In this document: positions 22,627 to 34,600 of the stretch, piece after piece
Position numbering within the stretch: position 1 is the first letter of the stretch
How the letters are laid out: each line of letters begins with the position of its first letter
DNA from: Apostichopus japonicus
Lineage: Eukaryota > Echinodermata > Holothuroidea > Aspidochirotida > Stichopodidae
DNA length: 64,000 bases
NCBI RefSeq assembly: GCF_037975245.1
Contig: NC_092578.1
Span: forward strand, 12,136,321 to 12,200,320
Direction of reading: 5' to 3'
Notes under the pieces: model-generated
Told to the model about the DNA's origin: nothing
The model's database searches: none
What the model saw: only the letters and a program-made list of their open reading frames with translations
Program-made: the position numbers and the translations under genes

Positions 22627-25600
22627 CTGAAGAAGAAACAAAAACAAGAGGTGTCAAGGCTTCAAAATTCAATCAAGATTATTCAAACATTGTATAAATA
22701 ATCGACCTAACGATACACATCTTCGGTCGCAAATATCCATGTTACAAGTATTGCTGTTTGCGAAGAATATATGACAAGGAAATGCGTTAGTTTGTTTACG
22801 GATGTGTATGTTACTCCGGATGTATGCAATTGTGATAATAATTATATGTATAACATCGGGTCGGTGAACTCGAGCACCAATGTCTCTCAAGTTCAAACAC
22901 ATTCATGGATCTATCAACGTACTATGTACATGCCACATGAACCACACACAGTATGGGCTGGTCATATCTTATCATATCGTTCAAGGATAATTGCAATATG
23001 AAGCTTCAATTGCAGGTCATATTCAGTGGTGTAGCTATACATACATAATTTTTGACGGGAGTGATCGAGGGTGTAAGTATTCAATCAGTATTTTGTCAAC
23101 GCCTGATTTTGACCTAATTCATGTTCCCCAAACCGACAGATTTTCATATCTGCGTTCACCATGTGAAGGGATTGCCATTACATATGCATCCCATTAAAAG
23201 AATAATCCATGGCACTCAAATTGAATTATAGGATGTACCACGACAACCAAGTCTTAGATCAATTGCACTATACCATGTCGAACATGACGTTGTTAAGATC
23301 ATCTAAAGAAGTTTAGCTAGCGCAGTACTATTCAAACTATACTGGATTCCGTTTGATGTAAGCTATACCTGAGAGAGCGTAGGTTACGACATGGCACAAA
23401 CCTACCATACGTTCTTACATTATACTTTTCAGTATTGGTACCACTCACTTTGTTGCATAAACTCCGTTTATCAGAACTGTAGGCTACATTTTTCATATCC
23501 GAAAGTGCTCTGAAAATATTATATAAAGGGCTTCAACTTCAAGAGCACGGAAATTGGATCGAATCCCTACGAATTGATCCTGTTCGCCGCCTAGTGCCAG
23601 TGATGACAACTACTTCCGTTACTAGTAGCAATAGCGTTGCTACCAGTTCTACTAATACTGCTGAAACTCCATTGCAGAAAGCGCGCATCCTCAAAAATGG
23701 TCCTCAGACGAACCTACTTCGGTAGGGTGGCAAACGTAAACCTGTCAGTACCTATGGCATGGATCCATGCTTTACATCAACTTGGATCTTTCTGTGGGTC
23801 AGGAATTTCTCATGTTTTTAAGGCATACTAGTACAATCAAATACTTGGCACATCGGCATAGTCATAGTAGTGACAGCGTGGGCATAGCGTATATGCACTG
23901 TTGTGTTTACAAAACAAAGTGAACGGATGATGTCACACTTCCAGAGTTATGCACAATTCATGAGTGGGTTTCGAATGTATCCGTCGTTGAAACTGGTACC
24001 GAATTTGCTATCGTAACTTAAAAATATGGATTCGAAGTTACCAGTGTGGCATTTCTGTTTTTTTGGATGATCACAACATTTTCTATAACCACTTGGATTG
24101 TTCATTTTAAGAGAGGTTCACTTACAGCGCCTCTACAACCTGCTACCTTTGGAAGCATTAGCTGAGATTTAAATTTCAAGGGATCATATTCGCCAGTAAA
24201 AGTAATGATCGCTTATCGTCCTCCATACAGCAAAAGGAAAAGATCAACACCTCGCATTTTTCTTGATGAATTTGCTGAATGCTTGATACCTTTTCTGTCT
24301 TCCCCATCTAAGCATTCTACCCAATAGCCGGTGACTTCTTCTCCTGGGATATATTAACACTTCAGAGAAATCCTTGGTACTGAAAATTTTTCACAATTTA
24401 CCATTCTGAGCTAACTCAAATAAACGGTCATACTTGATCTGGTGATTACCCAAAACGACGGACGAGCTGTTGAAGTACCTCGTTCTCCTTACTAAACACA
24501 GCGCTATATATTTTAGCATCAATCCAAGCAAGCCTCAGTCCGAAAAAGGACAGTTATTCAATGGAACGTAAAATTGAATGTTAATCCTTTAAGTTGATTC
24601 GGCGGGTATTTGTTTTACTAATAAGTCACGCCGTACTCAGATAATTGCACTGGTTGCCAACTTGGAAACGAGTATGTTTCAAAATTCTTCTCTTGATTTG
24701 GGAGCCACTTACTAATATGACACCACTGGCTACATATCTTACACATCTGTTTGTTACAATTCGTAGATTAAAATTTTCCGATCTACTGCTTTTAAATATT
24801 GAAAGATCCCCCCTCCCTCCCCTTATGGTAATCGTTCTTTTGTTGTTGTGGCTCCAAAACATTGGACCTTCCACCCGATCTTCATGGATGTATACTTTTC
24901 TTGATTTCTTCAAGGTTTGTCTTATCTCGCTCGTGTTTCATGTTGATTTTATTGAAGTTCTATGGCTTTTTAGTAGTGACACCCGAAACAGATTTTGACG
25001 TTTCTCCGAAATCAGGTGTCACTTTGTTCAAATGAGTGTGAAGTTACCATCTTGGCATTTTCATTCCAGTTTTTCCGAGGTGGAACTAGATGCATGTCAT
25101 GTCATAAGTTTCCCCTAATCTGGGAAATGTATACTTATTAGGGTGACACAGGGTCAACGGTTTGATACTGCTTTTCTTTCTATTCTTGTTTTATCACTCT
25201 TACATTCATGGGTGTAAACCACGCTGAATTTGGCTCCGATTTGCGACTTACCTGGTATTGGTTTTGGAATCATTTCTCATTATCACTGACAATCGATGGC
25301 CAATCCCCTCTCCCCGAATGTATGTCAGTTGATAATTGATAACTCATTAATGCTCATAGCGTTACATACCCTCCTCCATGTATATATATATATATAGGCA
25401 TCTCTTCCAAGCTATACAGTAGCATGTTATATTTTCATAACTCATTAATATTCATAATACTACATACCCTCCTCCATGTGTATCTATATATATCGGCATC
25501 TCTTCCAAGCTATACAGTAGCATGTTATATTTACATAACTCATTAATATTCATAATACTACATACCCTCCTCCATGTGTATCTATATATATATCGGCATC

Positions 25601-28600
25601 TCTTCCAAGCTATACAGTAGCATGTTATATTTACATAACTCATTAATATTCATAATACTACATACCCTTCTCCATGTGTATCTATATATATCGGCATCTC
25701 TTCCAAGCTATACAGTAGCATGTTATATTTACATTACTCATTAATACTCATAAAATTTCAAACCCTTCCCCATATGTATAAACATGCGTTTCGTCTTAGC
25801 TATACAGTATACGTTATATTTACATAACTCATTAATATTCATAAATTTACATACCCTCCTCCATGTGTATATATAAGCCACATCCATCAGAGTGTAATCA
25901 TCGGGCAGGGAATCGTCTTCATTGTCCATGTGAGTAATTTCAATCTACGACAATTTAAGTCAAGCATACACGTTATTTCACATTTAGCACAGATCTTTAT
26001 CGCGTGTAAGAAGTTTTTTTCTACTTCTGATTATTTATTGACATTTTTCCTTCGTCAACATAACCAATGCAATAGTTCATGGTTCTGCAACGTTAACACT
26101 TTCTTTTGCAGGATAATGAAATCTTTGAGATTACAGCTTGAAATGATTCCCTGTAAACATATCTGTTAAAAATTGCCAAGCTGGAAACATAATTAACGTT
26201 ACCATTTTAAGGGCAGCTTTTTTAACGCTTTTTCAATCAAACACACGAATGGAAACATACCAAAGCAATGAATGACAATGTACAAACTTCCCCTCACATA
26301 TAAAATATTAATTTAGTTGAGTTTCCTGTAAGGAAAATGCATTCCAGACTACAATTTGTGATATATTGCTCAGATTGGATATCTCTTCTCACTAATAATA
26401 CTAACAAGAATAACTTTAGTTACCATCGGAAAATTCTCAGTTATGTGTTTCATAAAGGTACGGAATCTGTTCGCTGTTGTGTTTGCTACAATGAGGGCGA
26501 ACCCTTGTTGTTTCCGGCAACTTTATTAATACCATACAGTTACCATAGTTTCACGACTGAACTGTTATATAGTTAAAGTAAGTGGGTGAGGGGGGAGGGT
26601 GGGGGAAGGGTTGGAGTGCTGCTTCACAGCATCGGACTACTGATATATGTCATAGCTTCTAATGAAGATCATTTATTCATCCCCAAACTTTTCAAAGGTG
26701 TGGACGTGGCTGTACTCAATACCGACTCTTCGATAAGTTTATACCGCCAAAGCAACAGAGCACTAATGACGGTAAGGCAGCTGAAAACCACAATTTCAAC
26801 TTTTCTTGAGAAAATTTCATAATCAAATAACAAATTTGTGATAATTCAGGTCTAATAAATTGTTAATAAAGTTTCACGGAACCAACCTGGTAGTTTGTTC
26901 TTAAATCAAATTTGTTCCGGATGAATTTTTTGATATGTTTGACACAGACGGCCGCGGGACAGCGAAGGTACCGTTTGTGAACCATCTGTAAAATAAAGGA
27001 ACTTATTACTCTATGGCAGTACTAGCACTCAGGTAGGTAGTCTGTATGATAGCTATACACAGCTACTTATACATAATCGACTGTATGGCAGCTATAAACA
27101 TAGCTACTTTAAGACAATAGACTGGCAGATATATATATACAATTGAGGTCTACATTTCTATTACAGCTACCTCGGAACATTATTCATTACCAAGTATTCA
27201 ATGCATGTTAATAATTTGTTGGACTAGAACCTGTAGCATGCAGGAGCAAGGAGGCCAGGTGGAGGGGGGGGGGGGTGGTGGTCGAAATACTTAAAAGTTC
27301 CGGACGCCATGATGAAAGTAAGTATCAGAAAGCAAGTGAGGTGACTGAGGCTGAACCGGTTAGAGTTAGTTTTAAGAGAACATATTTGTCTTGCACTTAC
27401 GTCATCACCATTCATGGAATCATCATCGTTAGTTCGTTTTTTGTTCTTTTCCTTATCACCATGGTTCTTCTCTTCCAATACTTTCCTTCTGTAAGGTACG
27501 TAGTATTCCAGTGATAGATTCATATGCTCATCGTCAGAGTAAATCACCAGAGCTTCCTCGCTCACCTCTCCTCGGGCCTCGAGGTCCACTGGAGAGTTGC
27601 CCGAGCTCGTACCTGCAGAAAAGAAATAAAGAGTGGTAATTTAATGTTAGAAATTGAAGCACCATCATAACGGTGGCAATGGTATATCACCGTAGGTGAA
27701 GTGTGGTGGAGCCTGAGGTTATAACATGTTTCTATATCGTAACTTCTCAATTGTTACGGTACCTATTTGATCTGGTACATATAATAGTTTAAAAAAATTA
27801 AATTGACATATGTCGGTTTCTCGTGGTCTCATTGGACGACCAATGTCACTTTGTGTTTTCTAGTGCTCTGATTGGAAGAAATCGACTTATGTGAATGACT
27901 TTACAAGCCTATCGATGAGACTGTTGGCAAATAAATTGATCTATTCTTATTTCAACTGTTTGGATTCTTGGGCCTATAAATATACATATATAATTTAACC
28001 ATAGCACGAAAACCGACATATGACAATTCAATTCGACATATGTCACATATGCTATGTCGATTTCAGGACTTATGGCACACTAGTCGTTGATTTCATCCAA
28101 TCAGAGCACGAGAAACTTACAAATGTCAATTTAATTAACAGTAAAACCCCCGATTTTCCGAACTGGTCGGGAGCGAAGGTAATTTCGGATAATCGAAAAA
28201 TTTCGGATAATCGAAGTGTCATCAATTTGCTAACATACACCCCACGTAATACGATATTATACCTTCTAAATTATTGTATATATTATTTTCCATGTTTAAC
28301 AATTGATTATTTGATAATTGTATTCAGAACTTAATAAAAAGGAATTTGTTTATTTAGGAAGGCGGGGAGGGGCGGGGAGATTTTCTGCGTACTTTCACCA
28401 CTCTGACCACATGTTCAGTAGTCTATATATTACAGGTGTATAGGCCTCTTACTATATATGACACTAGTGTCAGTGGTTTATCCTACCCTTAATGCTGATT
28501 CCCATAACAAGCTGAAATTTCACTGACAACTTTTGTAAGAAAAGTAAGGAAGAAAGAAGTGTCAACTTGGGTCAAATAAAGCTGTTTCATATTTGAATAA

Positions 28601-31600
28601 TTTCAATGAGGTTTGCGGCAATACTTCACGCCTTAAGATCGAGAACACACACGTGCGCGGCCGGGTGACTTTTCTGGAGCGCTTTTTGGTTCCGGGCGAA
28701 ACATTGAAAAAAACTTGAAACATTGTAGTCGCTCATCTGTTGACCAAGGTTTGACCCGACGTTACCCCAGGTGAACCCGACAGAGATTTGTGAACCGTTG
28801 TTGTTTTGAGTACAACTTTTAGGCTTGTAACAGAGAAGACATTGTTGTGCGATTTATAAAAGGATTGTCCAGTATTTGCTTAAGCCGAACTCATTGCTCT
28901 GTGCTTGTTTTGCCTGTTTTCCAAAAAGTAATGCGCACGATTGCCAAACGTTCGTGGTAGAGTAACTTAGGCCTAGGCTATAGTCACTGAAGAGTAGAAC
29001 GACATTGGCACTAACGTTGTAACCTGTAGGTACTAAGAACTAGGCCGAACCAGCCATTTAAATTCGTTAAGGCTGTTATATTAATACAGCAAGCAGTAGT
29101 GTTAGTAGTTGTGGTACCAATAGCTGCAAAGTGTCACCGTGCTAAAGAAAAAACTATTTCTTTCTATCCAGAAAGTATTTATCTTTCATATTTGGTTTTT
29201 ATGAAATCCTAATCTATCTAGTCATGCTATTGTGTGTGTCTATTATCGTGGGTGATTAACATGTAAACCAGTATGTGGAAAGGAAAGCTGGAACACGTCT
29301 AATATTTGGTATCTGGGTATAGCACGTTGAATATAACTAAGCTATTCTGGTAAATCTGGATATCATTTAGGGTCCAAATGAAGAAAAAATAAATAATAAA
29401 CAGGTTGGCTCATGGAAACCTTACGCAATCCTTGTATTAGGTTTGCTGGTATCCCGTTTTGACTGAGTACACTTCTAGTCAGTAGTAGATGATGTAAGAT
29501 GAGATTGCTTCACTTCTGTTTTTGGTTCATTGTTTTGATGGGGTGCAGTGAATGTTGTACCATTTATGCTTCACTCTGTCACAAATCTGCTTTTGCAAGA
29601 TTTTTATCTTTAACAATAGCAGTTCGAAACGTAGAAGTGCAATTAATAATGCAAAGAACAGTGTTCTGATAACTGAACATTATTTACCGTGACGTATACT
29701 GTATACGTACCATCCACTATACAACTGTCAGTGTCCGTTGTTACGACACACAACAGTGATGATCTATCAGATAATTCGCTAAGGTAAACAACGCTTTAGC
29801 GTACTCGAGGTGGGCGAGGGTGTGAGGAGAAATGGAAGGGGGAATAGAGACATTGCCACGAGAACTAGTGGTTGATTCGAAGCCAAATTTTCCTCTCCTA
29901 ATCTAAAAGTGGCCATAGACCTGTATACACCTTTGGTGTATCTGAGTTTGATTGCTAGCCAAACTATCTTTTTAAGTATAGAACAGTTAAACAAATTTTC
30001 TCTCGAAAAAAAGGCACCGATGTCTCTGATATAACACAGTCAAAAGGCTCAGAATGTTCGTCGACCCTGGATAAATTGAGAAAAGTTTCAGCAATTCCAT
30101 GTTAAAATTATTTTTTCTTATGGAAAATAAGTTTATTCCGATATCAATGCAGCGTTATAGGAGGCAAGTAAGGTATGACCGGTGCAAAGATAACAATGTG
30201 ATAACGATATGCACTAGCTCATTAGAATAAGATTGGTGACGTCACTTCCGGGGAGAAAGCACCTTATGTTAACTTTCCACTTTCTACAAAATAAAGCTAA
30301 GAGGATGTACAGTACGTCATACCGGCCTCTCTCAAAGTCTAGATTATCTAGCTTCAGAATTGAGAATATGCCTGTATGAAATCAATGATTACTACAATGT
30401 ACGTACTTGCTTGTGGATGTTGTGTATAGAAATCTCGCCGTTTCTTCATTTCATCTGTTGAGAGAAAGAATAAGAGATATTGCATTTACTTTTTGTTTTA
30501 AAGTAACTGCAGTGCAGAGGCATGAACAGATACACAATCTCATCCCAACACTTGCTGTTTCTAATAGATGTTGCCTTGCCTCCAGGAAGTTGATATTTGT
30601 AATATTTACCAATAACAAGCACATCCGTTGGTAAAGTACACAAATATATTCAAAATGTGCTTATTTATCAGACGGGTCACAGAAAACTCAAATCCATGCC
30701 CAACCGTCATCTTCAATGGACATTTCTATCACAAATCGGAATATTTCGCTAGAAATTGACGTTCAAAGATTCCTCCCGACATTATAATATCCTTTTCATT
30801 GGTATGATATACAGAAATATCAAACATATATAAGAATAAATATATTTATAAGCTCAAGTTTTCTATAATCTCCAGGTCTGTATAAATATACAAGTCTCAT
30901 ATAGATTAAGGCGTCGAGTACCTTCTAGTAGGCTGTTACTCTGTAGTTTTGGCTACATCTGCTGTGTTATGACTTGTCATACGTTCTGTAGAGTTAGAGA
31001 AATGGTAAGTGTAGGCTACTTGTGATACTAGGTATAGTGCCATCAGTGTGTGTGTGGGGGGGGGGGGGGGGCTGACCATTGAAAATGAGAGGTGAAAATA
31101 TTCCGCTGTAATTTTAAACCTACAGGTAAAGCAGGCTCCGTACCGATTATTCTTACCAATTTAAGCTATTGGACAATTCATATGAACATTCTATATAGGA
31201 CGATCAAGCCACGCAGACGTTTATGTGCATATAGTAAATCGTATAAATCGTTTGGTCCATACCTTTGAAGAGACCGGGTACCAGCTTGTAGACAATGTTT
31301 TGAAGTGCTCGGTCAACTCTGTAGTAAACAGGAAAAAACAATTGCTGTAATGGCTGATACATCGGACATATTTTCAATTATCACCCTGACTCCATGATAA
31401 ACCTGTTTGACCACATAGAGTGCTCAATGTTCTGTATGTATGGTGTGTATATATATATATATATACACATATAAATAATATCCGCATGTAAAGCGGGAGG
31501 CCCGGGTTCGAATCCCGGTGGAGGCTGGAAGTTTTTTTCACTATATATAACTGAATGTACACAACAAGGGTGCTTAACTTTTGACATAATCATCGTATTT

Positions 31601-34600
31601 ACAAGGTTTCAGACTATTAACTATGTTGACCTCAAATAACTTTCCACCTCCAAAAATTGTCATCACTCATAAAAACTTCTACACAATACTCCAAACATTT
31701 ATTAAGAAATGAAAATAACATTAGAACAAATCACCGATATTTGAACGAGAACATCATGTGAATGTCCATGTCAAATCGCTCGCCTTGTGTCTTTATCCTA
31801 AACGGTTCCAAAACAACCAATGATCATTTTATACGATTCCTCTTGCATCCCGAACTGACAGATATGGTTGCTGCATGAAAATAATGTGACCTCAACCACA
31901 TGCTTCTTGTATTAAATATAGATTTATCAACATACTAGACATGATATCTGTCCTTGTTGAAATATTGTGTAAAACATGGTTTTCACAATTTGACCCCTGG
32001 TGAACTCAAACGACCATTGACCATTAGTCTTCTTGCAATCAATGTGGTACAATTACATACCAAATATGCGATCTGTCTAAGCTTCCCTGTGATATTATGT
32101 TTAGGTTGGTGCGTTAGTGTAGAGAGACAGGTAAGAGAGTTTGGCGTTTGCTGTATTCAAATAACATTTGACCTCAAGCAAAATCAATAGGCTTCTTTTA
32201 CTCAATGTTATCTGCCCAAGTTTCCAATATTGTGATATCATGTTTACAAGGTTTTCAAAGTTTGACGTCTAATGACCCCAAATGACCTTTGACCTCCACA
32301 AAAAACAACAGACTTCCTGTACTGAATGTGTTACTTCTACACACTAAATATGAAATTGGTCCGACCTTCCGATCTTGAGATATCGCGTTTGCCAGCTGGG
32401 CGTCACAAACGCACGCATATACGCCATCATGAATGCAAAGGTTGCGATTATGAGCGAAACCAAGAAAGGAATCTGTGAAAGCTATGGTGAGGATGATGCT
32501 TGAAGCGATGAACCACACGGTGACAGAAAATATCACGACGTTTGTATAGATGCAAAGACGCAAAAGCGAGGGATGCACGGCGCATTCAAACTCTCTAGCA
32601 AGATGTGATATTTACCCGAGATTGCCTGGTGACCTGGCTGACCGAGAAGAACTGATGAGAGATGTCATAAAATAAAAATTACAAGACAGATTACAAATCA
32701 TCTGATACAGCGCTAGAACACATACAATTATAAACATAACATTAAAGAAACATATATTACATTAAAGAAACGAATTCACAGCTGACTGAGAAGTTCATGA
32801 AGTTATTGTCTGACTTATGACGTATGCTTGAATGCGTCTCAGCATTGTAATGGTCCATGATTTAAGTTTTACTCGGTAGCGTTTTGAGGTAGAGAGAGAG
32901 GGGGATAGGGCTTCATATATGATGTCACTGGTGCCATTACGGATGACAAACTAGTTCTCGAATTGATTTGCAAGATTTAATCAAACGAAGACTACAGGTA
33001 AACATGATAACATAATGGACATTAAACACATAACATGGTCTCTAGTTACAGACGGTACCAGAATATCCTATGATGTACCACGTCCGTCATTGACGAAGAC
33101 ATTTAAGATTATTTCTTCCTAGACATTTTATTCTCTCAGGTTTTGCTCTGAATGGTATTTGAGTAAGCCATACACAATTTTCTTTTAATGTTTGTAGTTA
33201 TGTTTCGTGACGACCTCGAAAAACAGTAAAACAAATTCATGATTTTTGGCACCTCAGTGGGCTTTACCCTTAAAATGATTTCACAGTGAATTGTTTGCCA
33301 TACTTAAATATAAACGAGTCTTTGAGTTTCCTGGAATGAGAGGTTCCTGTAAAGGGAGGTTCCTGGAATGAGTTTTTCGCTGGACATGAATGACAAGAGT
33401 AGGCTATTTCAAAGGATAAGGGGATGGGGAGAGGTGGGAGAACGAGTTAAAGGGAATACAACCAAATGTTCGAATTTTCTTCATTAAGGAATAATGTACA
33501 AGAACAGAGCAATTTAAAGGTTAGCAAGAAAGCATACTCACCTTGCATTATGGAGAGGCCTGGTCTTATGTACCATAGTATCGCACTTTGGACACTGCTG
33601 GCTGGTCTGAAGGTAACGAACAAGGCAACTCCGGCAGACTGTTCCGAAAAACAAGATATATCTCTAATAATAGGTTATTATAAATATAAGAGGTCAATTC
33701 TGAGTACTGGTTTGATCATAACTACTGGTTGATCGTAAGTACTGGTTTGTTCGTTAGAACTGGTTTGCTCGTAAGTACTGGTTTGATCGTAAGGACTGGT
33801 TTGATCGTAAGTACTGGTTTGATCGTAAGTACTGGTATATGTTCGTAAGTACTGGTTTGCTCGTAAGTACTGGTTTGATCGTAAGGACTGGTTTGATCGT
33901 AACCACTGGTTTGATCGTAAGTGCTGGTTTGTTCGTTAGCACTTGTTGCATCGTAAGTACTGGTTTAATCGTAAGTACTGTTTTGTTCGTAAGTACTGGT
34001 TTGTTCGTAAGTACTGGTTTGATCGTTATGACTGGTTTGATCGTAATGACTGGTTTGTTCGTAAGTACTGGTTTGATCGTAATGACTGGTTTGATCGTAA
34101 CGACTGGTTTGATCATTAGTACTGGTTTGTTCGTAAGTACTGGTTTGTTCGTAAGTACTGGTTTGATCGTAAGTGCTGGTTTGATCGTAAGTGCTGGTTT
34201 GATCGTAAGTACTGGTTTGATCGTTATGACTGGTTTGATCATAAGTACTGGTTTGATCGTAAGTACTGGTTTGATCGTAAGTACTGGTTTGATCGTAAGT
34301 ACTGGTTTGATCGTAATGACTGGTTTCTTCGTAAGAACTGGTTTGATCGTAAGTACTGGTTTGTTCGTAAGTACTGGTTTGATCGTTAGTGCTGGTTTGA
34401 TCGTAAGTACTGGTTTGATCGTAAGTACTGGTTTGATCGTAATCACTGGTTTGATCATAAGTACTGGTTTGATCGTAAGTACTGGTTTGATCGTAAGTAC
34501 TGGTTTGATCGTAAGTGCTGGTTTGATCGTAATGACTGGTTTCTTCGTAAGTACTGGTTTGATCGTAAGTGCTGGTTTGTTCGTAAGTACTGGTTTGATC

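Noticed and set aside
32255-32578. Minus-strand frame with a hydrophobic stretch ([20 protein letters not shown]) inside PCGF intron 2
   Set aside because: It overlaps dispersed repeat family A at its 3' end, has no recognised family and lacks supporting splice sites. A nested membrane-protein relic is possible but unsupported.
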